DNA from: Flavobacterium kingsejongi
Lineage (GTDB): Bacteria; Bacteroidota; Bacteroidia; Flavobacteriales; Flavobacteriaceae
Assembly (NCBI RefSeq): GCF_003076475.1
Contig: NZ_CP020919.1
Coordinates: 3,844,001 to 3,908,000, forward strand
DNA: 64,000 nt
Direction: 5' to 3'
Program-made: the position numbers and the translations under genes
The notes under the pieces: generated by a model
Database searches by the model: none
The model's input: the letters and a program-made list of their open reading frames with translations, nothing else
What the model was told of the DNA's origin: nothing
Shown: piece after piece, positions 25,463 to 34,416 of the stretch
Numbering within the stretch: position 1 is the stretch's first letter
Layout: every line of letters starts with the position of its first letter

Positions 25463-26758
25463 TTAATACTTCAGCCATTTGAAAATCTCCTTATAGGTCG
25501 GTTTCTTTCCATACATTAAGATTCCTACACGGTATATTTTGGCAGCAAACCATACAATTAAAAAGAAAGTTCCAAACAGCAGCACTACGGAAATCAACAG
25601 TTGCCACCACGGCACCCCAAATGGGATACGCATGATCATTACAATCGGTGAGGTCAATGGAATCATGGAAAACACGGTTGCCACGGTACCATGCGGATTG
25701 TCTATTACGGTAAAGAAACCGATATACACACCCAGCATTAATGGCATGATGATTGGCAGGAGAAATTGTTGGGAATCGGTTTCACTGTCTACTGCAGCCC
25801 CTATAGCAGCATACAATGAGCTGTACAGGTAATACCCTCCAATAAAAAAGACCAGGAAACCAAAGAAAATGCTAAACAGCGGTAATTTCAGGAATTCCTG
25901 CAGATAGACCTGCGCATCGGCAGCAATACCATGGGCCATTTCCGGCGGTATGGAAGAAGCCTGTCCCGGTTGGACATTAAGGAATAGAGAAAGCCCAAAC
26001 AGCAATCCTCCACCTAAGATAACCCAGATTAAAAACTGCAATATCCCGGCCATTGATGTGCCTATAATCTTCCCCATCATCAACTGATACGGTTTTACCG
26101 ACGAAATAATAATTTCAATAATACGATTTGTTTTTTCTTCAATAACACTGCGCATTACCATATTGCCATAGATGATAATGAACATCATAATCAGGTATCC
26201 CAAAAAGCCCCCAATAGCAATTTTCATGATATTGACTCCTTTGAAACTTTTTTCGCCGTTGATGTTCTGCAGGCTAATACTGGATTTTGCCTGGTTTTTA
26301 TCCACCAGCTCATAGCTGATATTGGTATTCTCAAAATTGATTTTGGTCAGCTTATTATCGATCACATCTTCCAGGTCACCAATAAAATTCAAGCTTGGAT
26401 CATCGTTGGAGATGTACTGGATTTGCTTTTCCAGTACTTTTGTATCGCTTGATTTTGGGATGTACAGCAATCCTTCATAACTTTCTTTTGCCACAGAATC
26501 TTTGGCAGTCGCTAATGGCAACATGGACAGGTCATGGTAGGCAATGCTTTCGGAATTTTTAAATTCGTTCTTGAACAATCCCGATTCATCGTAAATCCCG
26601 ACATTTTTCAATTCGTTTTTATTCATGCTCGCCAAATAGCCTATCAATAATGACATAGCGACTAAAAGCAGCGGGCTCAGGAATGTCATCACAATAAAAG
26701 ATTTATTGCGGACTTTAGAGATAAATTCTCTTTTTATAATTAACGTTAGGATACTCAT
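25463..26758 (-). CDS. ABC-2 type exporter permease (NatB-like)
   Basis: The 431-residue protein has one N-terminal membrane helix, a large extracytoplasmic domain of about 150 residues, and five or six helices in the second half, the ABC2_membrane_3 layout. It starts REFISKVRNKSFIVMTFLSP, the typical opening of NatB/YhaP-type permeases. Its start overlaps the stop of the ATPase gene by one base (TAATG), so they are translationally coupled. The exported substrate is unknown; NatAB exports Na+ in Bacillus. Confidence 0.9.
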   Translation of the reverse strand: MSILTLIIKREFISKVRNKSFIVMTFLSPLLLVAMSLLIGYLASMNKNELKNVGIYDESGLFKNEFKNSESIAYHDLSMLPLATAKDSVAKESYEGLLYIPKSSDTKVLEKQIQYISNDDPSLNFIGDLEDVIDNKLTKINFENTNISYELVDKNQAKSSISLQNINGEKSFKGVNIMKIAIGGFLGYLIMMFIIIYGNMVMRSVIEEKTNRIIEIIISSVKPYQLMMGKIIGTSMAGILQFLIWVILGGGLLFGLSLFLNVQPGQASSIPPEMAHGIAADAQVYLQEFLKLPLFSIFFGFLVFFIGGYYLYSSLYAAIGAAVDSETDSQQFLLPIIMPLMLGVYIGFFTVIDNPHGTVATVFSMIPLTSPIVMIMRIPFGVPWWQLLISVVLLFGTFFLIVWFAAKIYRVGILMYGKKPTYKEIFKWLKY

Positions 26759-27681
26759 TATTTGCGGCTTACAGTTTGGATAAAAATATCATTTACGCTT
26801 GGTATTTTCTCTACAAAATGGGTAACCTGCCCCATTTGTGTCAATATTGAAAGTAATTCATTGGGAGTGGAATTACCAATCTGCACTTCCAGCTTGAGAT
26901 CATCATTCAGGGTTTTAAAATTGGTCTGCCCTACCGTAAATTTTTGCGTCAGCTGGTACATCAGCCCTTCCACATTGCTGGTCATAATCCCAACTTCGAA
27001 ACTGTTGCTGCGGTATTCACGCTTCACATCGTTCAGTTTTCCTTCAATCAGTTTATTCGATTTGTGGATCAATGCGATATCATCACATAATTCTTCCACA
27101 CTTTCCATCCGGTGGGTTGAAAAAATAATAGTCGCTCCCTGTTTTTTAAGTTCCAGGATTTCATCTTTTATAATGTTAGCATTCACGGGATCAAATCCAC
27201 TAAAAGGCTCATCAAAAATCAGCAGTTTCGGTTTGTGCAATACAGTCACGACGAACTGGATTTTTTGTGCCATCCCTTTCGACAATTCCTGTATTTTTTT
27301 ATTCCACCAGCCGGTAATTTCCAACCTGTCGAACCAATAATCGAGTTGCTTCTTGGCTTCTGCTTTTGTTAGTCCTTTCATTTGTGCCAGGTAAAGGCAT
27401 TGTTCCCCGACTTTCATCGTTTTATACAATCCGCGTTCTTCGGGCATATAGCCTATATTCTGTACGTGTTTGGGTTGGAGTTTTTCACCATCCAGAATCA
27501 CTTCGCCGCTATCCGGCATTGTAATTTGGTTGATGATGCGTATTAGAGAGGTCTTACCTGCACCATTAGGCCCTAAAAGCCCATAAATGCTACCTTTAGG
27601 AACTGTCAACGAAACATTATTAAGAGCAGTATAATTGCCATATTGCTTCACCACATTCCTGACTTCAAGTATGTTGTTCAT
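26758..27681 (-). CDS. ABC exporter ATPase (NatA-like)
   Basis: The 307-residue protein has Walker A LLGPNGAGKTS, signature LSKGMAQKIQFV, Walker B LLIFDEPFSGFD and switch histidine STHRMES. After residue 215 a family-specific C-terminal domain follows. It pairs with the coupled permease gene. No regulator lies next to it. The upstream gap of about 320 bp holds no gene. Confidence 0.92.
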   Translation of the reverse strand: MNNILEVRNVVKQYGNYTALNNVSLTVPKGSIYGLLGPNGAGKTSLIRIINQITMPDSGEVILDGEKLQPKHVQNIGYMPEERGLYKTMKVGEQCLYLAQMKGLTKAEAKKQLDYWFDRLEITGWWNKKIQELSKGMAQKIQFVVTVLHKPKLLIFDEPFSGFDPVNANIIKDEILELKKQGATIIFSTHRMESVEELCDDIALIHKSNKLIEGKLNDVKREYRSNSFEVGIMTSNVEGLMYQLTQKFTVGQTNFKTLNDDLKLEVQIGNSTPNELLSILTQMGQVTHFVEKIPSVNDIFIQTVSRK

Positions 27682-28004
27682 TCTGTTACTGATTTTGGTA
27701 AAAGTAAAAATTATATAGGAGATTTCAGATCAGAAAACAGAATAATATTGCAAATCACAGCAGTTTTTGTACGCTCTAAAAGTTTGTCCATTTTTACCGG
27801 ACGTAATTGCCTTGTAAAATTTTGTTTTAAGAAAATTACGGCTTTAAAAAAAGATTAGCAGGGAGATAAAAGCCTGAAAATCCTGACAAGTCAAATCCAA
27901 AAAAAAAACCCATCCATTTGTTGCCAAAAGGATGGGAAAAATTGCTATGAAAAAGAAAACCACTACTTACATAGTGATTTTCAAATGTATAATTTTTTTA
28001 AAGA
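27682..28004. other. Intergenic region between the ABC exporter and dnaJ
   Basis: No gene is supported. It contains the dnaJ terminator at 27900-27936 and AT-rich sequence which would hold the promoter of the ABC exporter on the minus strand; no clear promoter match was found. Confidence 0.4.
27900..27936 (-). terminator. Terminator of the grpE-dnaJ operon
   Basis: On the minus strand the stem CCCATCC/GGATGGG with a 14-nt loop is followed by nine T residues. Confidence 0.75.
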
Positions 28005-29126
28005 TTATGAAAACATATCTTTAACTTTTTCAAAAAAAGATTTATCGGTCTTTTCCGGATGCGGAAGGAAGTTATCATCGGTCAGTGCATTTTCAAAAAA
28101 CTGTCGTTGCTCCTTGTTTAGTGTTTTTGGTGTCCACACATTAATATGTACCAACAAATCACCACTACCATATCCATTGATATTCGGGATTCCTTTTGAT
28201 TTTAGTCGTAGTATTTTACCGGACTGGATACCTTCTTCCAGCTTGATTCGAACTTTACCATTGACGGCATCAATATCTTTAGCTGTTCCGAGTGCAGCTT
28301 CAGCAAAACTGATATATAAATCCAGGTGCAGGTTTTCACCTTCTCTTTTCAGGAATTCATGTTCCACCTCTTCAATAACTACAATTAAATCTCCGGACAG
28401 GCTGTTGGATCCAGGGGCGTCATTTCCTTTTCCGGAAACTTTCAACTGCATCCCATCTACTACTCCTGCTGGAATTTTGATTGGAACAGTCTCATCATGT
28501 GTTGTCATTCCCTGAGCATCTGCATCCGCTGGTTTTTTATCCAAAATCTGGCCTGAACCACCACAGGTAGGACAAGTAGCTGCTGATTGCATTCTTCCCA
28601 ATATCGTATTGGTAACACGCATCACCTGACCTTGCCCGTTACAGGTCGAACATGTTTTATAACTTACTCCGGCTGCCTGTATTTTTCTTTTAACTTTTAC
28701 TTTTTTCTCTACTCCTTTCGCAATTTCTTCGAGTGTCATTTTGACTTTGATCCGAAGATTGCTTCCTTTTACCCTGCGTTGACCGCCGCCGCCGCCGAAA
28801 CCACCACTAAATCCGCCGCCACCGCTAAATCCGCCAAAAATATCACCAAACTGGCTAAATATATCATCCATGTTCATGTGACCACCGCCGCCATAACCAC
28901 CGCCATCAAAAGCCTGATGACCGTATTGGTCGTATTTCGCTTTTTTGTTAGGGTCGCTTAATATTTCATAAGCTTCGGCTGCCAGCTTAAATTTCTCTTC
29001 CGCTTCTTTATCGCCCGGGTTTTTATCCGGATGGTAGGCTATCGCTTTTTTTCGATATGCTTTTTTAATCTGTTCAGCAGAAGCACTTTTGTCAATGCCT
29101 AATATTTCGTAAAAATCTTTTTTCAT
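28005..29126 (-). CDS. dnaJ: DnaJ molecular chaperone with reduced zinc domain
   Basis: The 373-residue type I J-protein has a J domain with HPD (32-34), a Gly/Phe-rich stretch (73-117), and a C-terminal substrate-binding region. DnaJ delivers unfolded proteins to DnaK and stimulates its ATPase. The zinc domain holds only two CxxCxGxG motifs (C159-G166 and C185-G192) rather than four, so just one zinc site of the usual two can form. The frame is uninterrupted and lengths between motifs look natural, so this is a family feature and not damage; I recall the same in other flavobacteria. It lies 76 nt downstream of grpE on the same strand. Confidence 0.96.
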   Translation of the reverse strand: MKKDFYEILGIDKSASAEQIKKAYRKKAIAYHPDKNPGDKEAEEKFKLAAEAYEILSDPNKKAKYDQYGHQAFDGGGYGGGGHMNMDDIFSQFGDIFGGFSGGGGFSGGFGGGGGQRRVKGSNLRIKVKMTLEEIAKGVEKKVKVKRKIQAAGVSYKTCSTCNGQGQVMRVTNTILGRMQSAATCPTCGGSGQILDKKPADADAQGMTTHDETVPIKIPAGVVDGMQLKVSGKGNDAPGSNSLSGDLIVVIEEVEHEFLKREGENLHLDLYISFAEAALGTAKDIDAVNGKVRIKLEEGIQSGKILRLKSKGIPNINGYGSGDLLVHINVWTPKTLNKEQRQFFENALTDDNFLPHPEKTDKSFFEKVKDMFS

Positions 29127-29202
29127 TTCCTTATTATGATAAAACCAACAGCTCTTAAAAAAAGCTACCTGTTATAAACTTTATTTTCCGCTTTTAACTG
29201 CC

Positions 29203-29799
29203 TTACTGTCCGATTACAACTTTTGGAAAACGGATGATCTTGTCTCCCAATTTATAGCCTTTCTCCAAAACATCTACAATTTTTCCTTTCAGTTTTGGTG
29301 TAGGTGCCGGAATTTGGGTAATTGCTTCTGCGAAATCAGCATTAAAAGTATCTCCTGCTTTTATCTCCACTTCTTCCAGTCCTTTTGAAGCCAGGGTATC
29401 TTTCAATTTATTAAAAATCAATTCCACACCTTTCAACATCAGCTCATCTTCCGATTTTGAAATCTGAACCAAAGCACGGTCAAAATCATCCATCACCGGC
29501 AATAAAGCTTGTAATACTTCCTGATTGGCTGTTTTAAAAAGCTCAATACGTTCTTTTGAAGTTCTTTTTTTATAATTTTCAAATTCTGCAAAAAGACGAA
29601 TATGCTTATCTTTTTCTGCTGCCAACTGTTCCTGCAACTGCTCTTCCACACTTAAAGTTTCAGCAGCAGGAATTTCCGCTTCTGTTACTGGTGTTTCGTT
29701 ACTGTTGTTTTCTAATGGTGCAGCGTTTAATTCCTGCTCTTGTGAGGTATCTTCAGTATTCATTTTGCTTGTATTATTAAATATATTTTTAAACTTCAT
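29203..29799 (-). CDS. grpE: GrpE nucleotide exchange factor
   Basis: The 198-residue protein has a variable acidic N-terminus, a long coiled coil (about 50-110: AEFENYKKRTSKERIELF and so on) and the C-terminal beta domain ending GYKLGDKIIRFPKVVIGQ. GrpE releases ADP from DnaK in the heat-shock chaperone cycle. It forms an operon with dnaJ; dnaK is not in the window. A second ATG 12 codons inside (MNTEDTSQ) could also be the start. A palindrome lies 43 nt upstream. Confidence 0.95.
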   Translation of the reverse strand: MKFKNIFNNTSKMNTEDTSQEQELNAAPLENNSNETPVTEAEIPAAETLSVEEQLQEQLAAEKDKHIRLFAEFENYKKRTSKERIELFKTANQEVLQALLPVMDDFDRALVQISKSEDELMLKGVELIFNKLKDTLASKGLEEVEIKAGDTFNADFAEAITQIPAPTPKLKGKIVDVLEKGYKLGDKIIRFPKVVIGQ

Positions 29800-29841
29800 A
29801 TTAATTTATTTTCTGTGAAAGCAAAAGGTTTGCCATTTATC

Positions 29842-29867
29842 CTAAAATGTCAAATTGTCATTTTTAG
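29842..29867. promoter_or_regulatory. Palindrome upstream of grpE
   Basis: An imperfect palindrome with arms CTAAAATG and CATTTTTAG around TCAAATTGT lies 43-68 nt before the grpE start. It differs from the CIRCE element. It may be an operator of a heat-shock regulator, or chance in AT-rich DNA. Confidence 0.35.
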
Positions 29868-30018
29868 TGCCATTCATTGTTTACTCCATCCTACTACCGG
29901 ATTACAGCTGTTTGCAGGCCTTCCGAATAATGTCAATTTTTCCCTGCTTTATGATTCAAAAAGGACCTAATTTGATTATTTTTAATAAATATTTAACATG
30001 TTTATCCATTTCTTTTGA

Positions 30019-30026
30019 TAGATTTG
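30019..30026 (+). promoter_or_regulatory. Putative -7 element of the secreted YceI gene
   Basis: TAGATTTG matches TAnnTTTG and lies 24 nt before the ATG. No -33 element is clear. Confidence 0.4.
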
Positions 30027-30050
30027 TTGAAATTAAATGTTTTTAAACCC

Positions 30051-30722
30051 ATGAAGAAAGTAATTTTAAGCCTTGCAATTCTGTCATCTTTGGCCCTGAC
30101 AAGCTGTAAAAAAGAGGCTAATGCCCCTGAAGCGCAAACTACTGAAGCTGCAGATGCAAAAGCAAGCAGTGAAGCTGCTGCTGAATACAAAGTTGATGCT
30201 GCAAAATCAGTTATTGACTGGACAGGAACAAAACCTACAGGAAAACATACTGGCACAATACACTTGAAAAGCGGAGAAATTTTCGCTAATAACGGTGCTG
30301 TTGAATCAGGAAAGTTCACCATTGACATGAACTCTATTGCGGTGACTGACCTTACTGAAAAAGATGGAAAAGCCGATCTTGAAGGCCACCTTAAAGGAAG
30401 TGCAAAAGAAAAAGAAGATCATTTTTTTAACGTTGCCAAATACCCGGAAGCTGTTTTTGAAATCACTAAAGTTGGTGCAGCCGTTCAGGGGAAATCAATC
30501 ATTGAAGGAAACCTGACAATGAAAGGCATCACCAAAAACATTAAATTCCCTGCGATGGTTTCCATCGATAACACCCATATTGCTTTAGTAAGTGATACCT
30601 TTACTATTAACAGAACAGAGTGGGGCGTGAATTATGCTTCTAAATCTGTATTTGGCGATTTGGGTGACAAATTTGTAAATGACGAAATTGAACTTAAAAT
30701 ATCTGTTGAAGCTGCTAAATAA
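30051..30722 (+). CDS. YceI family lipoprotein
   Basis: The 223-residue protein begins MKKVILSLAILSSLALTSC, with the lipidated cysteine at residue 19, and a linker rich in Ala, Glu and Asp. The YceI domain has SVIDWTGTKPTGKHTGTI, the VTDLTEKDG segment and the NRTEWGVNYAS signature. It is the exported counterpart of the cytoplasmic copy at 6473-7006 and should bind a lipid or isoprenoid at the periplasmic face of a membrane. An ATG 12 codons earlier would spoil the signal peptide, so the later start is chosen. A strong terminator follows; the gene is monocistronic. Confidence 0.93.
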   Translation: MKKVILSLAILSSLALTSCKKEANAPEAQTTEAADAKASSEAAAEYKVDAAKSVIDWTGTKPTGKHTGTIHLKSGEIFANNGAVESGKFTIDMNSIAVTDLTEKDGKADLEGHLKGSAKEKEDHFFNVAKYPEAVFEITKVGAAVQGKSIIEGNLTMKGITKNIKFPAMVSIDNTHIALVSDTFTINRTEWGVNYASKSVFGDLGDKFVNDEIELKISVEAAK

Positions 30723-30750
30723 TTATTAATTCACCTTATATTATTAGCTA

Positions 30751-30786
30751 AAAAAAGCTCCATTTTCTAAATGGAGCTTTTTTATT
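30751..30786. terminator. Bidirectional terminator
   Basis: The stem AAAAAAGCTCCATTT/AAATGGAGCTTTTTT with a short TCT loop separates convergent genes. Confidence 0.85.
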
Positions 30787-30939
30787 TTGTGTTTCAAGTA
30801 CTCTATTTCATCGCCTTTTCAGGCTTCTTAACGTCTTGATGTAATAATTTGCTTTATCCTTACAATACAACCTGCCTCTTCTAAACTGCAGCTATTTCCA
30901 ACCAGCATATCAGGCATATAGAAAAAACCATGAACATTT

Positions 30940-31842
30940 CTATAGCAGGTCTTTTAGGGCAGCCTCAATTGTCTTAAATTTAAAATCATATCCCGCCTCT
31001 ATTGCTTTTGAAGCACTTACATTTTGACTTGTAAACAAGAGTATGTGCATTTCCCCCAGCATTAACTTCATCAAAAATTGCGGAATATTAGGCATAAATA
31101 AAGGCTTTTGCACCTGATTTGCTATTTTCACAGTGAGCTCTTCATTCGTTACAGGTTTAGGCGCAACAGCATTATACACCCCTTCCCATCTATTTTTGAC
31201 TGCATAATAATACAAATGAACCAAATCATAAATATGAATCCAGGATTGGTATTGCTTTCCTGATCCGAATGGCGCTCCCAGGCCAAGCTGTATGGGTTTT
31301 AGCATTTCGGCCAATACGCCTGCTTTTTTTGAGAGCACAAGCCCTGTACGGATTTTGCACACCTGGATATTCAATAACCTGAATTTATCAACGGACTGTT
31401 CCCATTTTACCACCACAGTGCCTAAGAAGGAATCATCAACTGCCGTGGCATCTTCCGTATATACTGTTGTCAGGTCATCCTTGTAAATCCCTATCGCTGA
31501 AGCTGAAATCAACTGCCGGACCTGGTGTGGATTATTTTTTAGTACTTTATATAATAGATTCGAAGACAATATCCTACTCTCGATGATCTCCTGTTTATAA
31601 GCCCTCGTCCATCGTTTTGATATTGATGCACCCGCCAAATGAATGATCACATCGACATCCAACAGGCAGTTTTCATCAATTTTACCTTCCTGAGGATTCC
31701 AGTAAAAACCCTGGTATCTTGGCTCATCTGTTATTTTTTTCCTGGAAGTGGTAAGGTAATTTATACTGATACCGTTTTGCAATAGCAATGAAACTAATTC
31801 ATTCCCTATCATACCGGTAGCGCCTGTGATTAAGATTTTCAT
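30940..31842 (-). CDS. TIGR01777-type NAD(P)-dependent epimerase/oxidoreductase (SulA-like)
   Basis: The 300-residue protein opens with ITGATGMIGNELVSLL, a Rossmann nucleotide-binding motif, and has VIHLAGASISKRWT and SASAIGIYKDD, which are signatures of the TIGR01777 epimerase family, followed by the DUF1731-like C-terminal region (NAVAPKPVTNEELTVKIANQ). The family has no firm substrate; some members affect cell division when overproduced. It stands alone. Confidence 0.9.
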   Translation of the reverse strand: MKILITGATGMIGNELVSLLLQNGISINYLTTSRKKITDEPRYQGFYWNPQEGKIDENCLLDVDVIIHLAGASISKRWTRAYKQEIIESRILSSNLLYKVLKNNPHQVRQLISASAIGIYKDDLTTVYTEDATAVDDSFLGTVVVKWEQSVDKFRLLNIQVCKIRTGLVLSKKAGVLAEMLKPIQLGLGAPFGSGKQYQSWIHIYDLVHLYYYAVKNRWEGVYNAVAPKPVTNEELTVKIANQVQKPLFMPNIPQFLMKLMLGEMHILLFTSQNVSASKAIEAGYDFKFKTIEAALKDLL

Positions 31843-31958
31843 ATTGCAGTGTTTCTCTCAAATTTACAACCTCATTATTGGTTATAAAATAGCTTTAAGT
31901 AAGGTTTAACTAAGCATTTTAGTTAATTTATTGTTATCTCAACTCCCGAAAAACAGCA

Positions 31959-32414
31959 TTATTGCTTTATTCGGACACTCCATTCAAAATCCATTTCGGA
32001 GACCTGTACTCCTTTTTCATCGGTACCAATGGATTTCATCCAGAACGTTTGTCCTTCTCCCGTTGCAATAGTATTCCGTATTGCTTCTTCTATCTTATAC
32101 CCTTCATTGCAGCTGAATTTTATCCTTCCGGTAGCCTTTTTACTAAAGTTTCCTTTATTGTTGGCCACAAGCATGGATATTTTTTTGCCGCTTTTATGAA
32201 TCTGTCGCATGACCAGCGCTCCGGTACTCAATTCAGCAGCCATAGCCTGAACCGCAAAATACATGGAATTGAAAGGGTTTTGATTGATCCAACGGTGCCT
32301 GACAGTCACCAAACAGGCAGTATCATTAATTTCTTTAACCCTCACGCCGCAGATAAAGGCTGAAGGCAATTTAAAAAACAGAAACTTATTGAGATTTTTA
32401 ACTGTGAATTCCAT
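31959..32414 (-). CDS. DUF4442 hotdog-fold (thioesterase-like) protein
   Basis: A 151-residue protein with the DUF4442 pattern: LFFKLPSAFICGVRVKEI, then RHRWINQNPFNSMYFAVQAMAAELSTG, a hotdog-fold helix similar to acyl-CoA thioesterase-like proteins. A role in acyl-CoA hydrolysis is possible but no catalytic residue can be proven. It is cytoplasmic and monocistronic. Confidence 0.82.
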   Translation of the reverse strand: MEFTVKNLNKFLFFKLPSAFICGVRVKEINDTACLVTVRHRWINQNPFNSMYFAVQAMAAELSTGALVMRQIHKSGKKISMLVANNKGNFSKKATGRIKFSCNEGYKIEEAIRNTIATGEGQTFWMKSIGTDEKGVQVSEMDFEWSVRIKQ

Positions 32415-32581
32415 AAGAAAGTATTTTTTCGTGAATATACAATTAATTTATAGCCCAAACAAAATTCCTTAGTACTAAGGTATGGTATTCGAAAAGCCAT
32501 TGTTCACAGGGACTAAGCTCTAAATCAGCTTTCAATCAAATCTTAAATATGTTAAAATAATGTTAATTGAAGGTACTGTGC

Positions 32582-32614
32582 TTTGCATAATACCTTTTTT
32601 TAGCCATATATTTG
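32582..32614 (+). promoter_or_regulatory. Predicted promoter of the DUF4870/GIN cluster
   Basis: TTTG at 32582-32585 and TATATTTG at 32607-32614 are separated by 21 nt, near the Bacteroidota optimum (19). The start codon lies about 30 nt after the -7 element. Confidence 0.6.
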
Positions 32615-32644
32615 CATAGGATAATATTATATACTTTTACAATC

Positions 32645-33145
32645 ATGGAAGCATCAATCAAAATCGAAGAACAAAACATTGACAATCAGCTTACAGCAGC
32701 AAATAAAAATCTGGCTGCTTTATTACACCTGAGCACTTTTACACAATATTTTATTCCATTTGGGAATTATGTTATTCCAATTATACTTTGGAATATTGGA
32801 AAAAAAGAATCTTCTTTTGTTGATTTCCACGGTAAACAAACCTTGAACTTTCAATTGAGCATTTTCTTATATACTTTATTGCTGGCTATAATTGCGGTGC
32901 CGATTTTTTTCTTTACGCTGTTAAAAAACTTAGATTTCAATGCAGTAATCAATAATGAGCAAACATTTGAAATTACGGACTGGGATTTTTCAAATATCAG
33001 TGGACTTGTTTTAGTCGCTGCCACCTCCATTCTACTATTCATTTTCCTGAAACTTGCTGAATTCTTCCTTGTCATCTACGCCGCAGTAAAAGCCGCAAAT
33101 GGAGAACAGTATACTTATCCTTTATCAATCAAATTTTTTAAATAA
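32645..33145 (+). CDS. DUF4870 family membrane protein
   Basis: A 166-residue protein with four hydrophobic segments. The stretch NLAALLHLSTFTQYFIPFGNYVIPIILWNIGKKES followed by FVDFHGKQTLNFQLSIFLY is the DUF4870 hallmark (Tic20-like). Function unknown; these proteins often sit next to envelope-stress genes, as here. An ATG 11 codons earlier falls within the promoter element, so the later start is preferred. A microsatellite follows in the gap to the next gene. Confidence 0.85.
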   Translation: MEASIKIEEQNIDNQLTAANKNLAALLHLSTFTQYFIPFGNYVIPIILWNIGKKESSFVDFHGKQTLNFQLSIFLYTLLLAIIAVPIFFFTLLKNLDFNAVINNEQTFEITDWDFSNISGLVLVAATSILLFIFLKLAEFFLVIYAAVKAANGEQYTYPLSIKFFK

Positions 33146-33176
33146 TAGCAAACAACTACTCAATCATCACAGGTTT

Positions 33177-33231
<55 letters not shown>

Positions 33232-33245
33232 AAAAACGAACAATT

Positions 33246-34001
33246 ATGTTTAAACTCATTACCACATTAGCCGTGCTTCTGACAGGACTTCTTGCCAGCG
33301 CACAAAATACCGAAGTACGAAAATCCAATACCGCTACCCGCATTGAAGTACAAAACGGTATCGAAGTTATTTTTACACAACAGGATACTCCATCATTGAT
33401 GGTCGAAACAGATAAACCCGAAAAATTAAGAAACGTAATTACAGAATTCAATGGAAAAACATTAAAAATATATTTAAAAGATAAAGAGGAATCTTTATCG
33501 ACTGCCCAGCCGTATGCAAAATTGAAAGTATACGTAGGCCAAAAAGAAATTTCTTCTTTTAAAGCTATTGCAGGAGCTTCTATAAAATTTAAAAATGACT
33601 TAATTTTACCGGAAGTTTCTGTGACATTAGGATCAGGAGGATCATTCCAGGGCGATATCAAAGCAGTGAAGCGTTGTTCTATCACAACCACTTCTGGTAG
33701 CGCATACACTGGGAAGATCCATACATCGGAACTGAATGGCAGTTTTAAAAGTGGCTCAAGCATCAAAATACATGGTTATGCTGTTACTTCTAAAATCAAT
33801 ACGGCCTCCGGGGCAACCTTCCAATCGAATAAATTGGTAACGGATAATGCAACAATTAATGCGCAACAGAATTCTTCAGTGTCGATTAGTGTTACTACGT
33901 CACTGCATGCCAAAACAGACAATTCTTCATCGATACTCTATTTTGGTGACCCTAAAAAAATAGAAATGGACGAAAATTCATATGCTATTTATAAAAACTA
34001 A
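33246..34001 (+). CDS. Head GIN domain (DUF2807) secreted protein 1
   Basis: The 251-residue protein has a signal peptide (MFKLITTLAVLLTGLLASAQ) and the DUF2807 right-handed beta-helix: NGIEVIFTQQDTPSLMVETD, then repeats such as ITTTSGSAYTGKIHTSELNG and KINTASGATFQSNKL. Head GIN domain proteins are exported adhesin-like or sensor-like proteins. A longer frame through the microsatellite would give an N-terminus of Ser/Ile/Asn repeats and no signal peptide, so I chose the ATG after it. It lies upstream of PadR, PspC and another GIN gene on the same strand. Confidence 0.85.
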   Translation: MFKLITTLAVLLTGLLASAQNTEVRKSNTATRIEVQNGIEVIFTQQDTPSLMVETDKPEKLRNVITEFNGKTLKIYLKDKEESLSTAQPYAKLKVYVGQKEISSFKAIAGASIKFKNDLILPEVSVTLGSGGSFQGDIKAVKRCSITTTSGSAYTGKIHTSELNGSFKSGSSIKIHGYAVTSKINTASGATFQSNKLVTDNATINAQQNSSVSISVTTSLHAKTDNSSSILYFGDPKKIEMDENSYAIYKN

Positions 34002-34081
34002 AGCTAACATTTTAATATAAAACTAATCATCAATCGCCAATCAAGAAATGAACCGTTTAATTAAAAAAACAAAACAGCCTT

Positions 34082-34414
34082 ATGAACATTGAAAATACCA
34101 AAGCCCAAATGCGTAAAGGTGTTTTAGAGTTCTGTATCCTATCTGTACTGAAAGAAAAAGATGCCTATACTTCTGAAATCCTTGATACCTTAAAAAGCGC
34201 AAAATTGTTAGTTGTGGAAGGCACCGTATATCCTTTGCTGACACGACTCAAAAATGATGGCCTCCTGAATTACAGATGGGAAGAGTCGACATCGGGCCCG
34301 CCACGAAAATATTACGGGTTGACCGAATTAGGACAAACCTTTTTAAACGAATTGAATGGTACCTGGACCGAATTGTCTGATGCCGTAAACATAATAACCA
34401 GTCAAAAACATTAG
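34082..34414 (+). CDS. PadR family transcriptional regulator
   Basis: The 110-residue winged-helix protein shows MRKGVLEFCILSVLKEKDAYTSEI, then VEGTVYPLLTRLKNDGLLNYRWEES, and YGLTELGQ, all PadR hallmarks. Small PadR proteins repress genes for envelope stress or drug response and lose DNA binding upon ligand binding. The next gene starts 2 nt after its stop, and encodes a PspC protein. In this phylum PadR and PspC genes are commonly paired, so it probably autoregulates this operon. Confidence 0.92.
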   Translation: MNIENTKAQMRKGVLEFCILSVLKEKDAYTSEILDTLKSAKLLVVEGTVYPLLTRLKNDGLLNYRWEESTSGPPRKYYGLTELGQTFLNELNGTWTELSDAVNIITSQKH

Positions 34415-34416
34415 TC

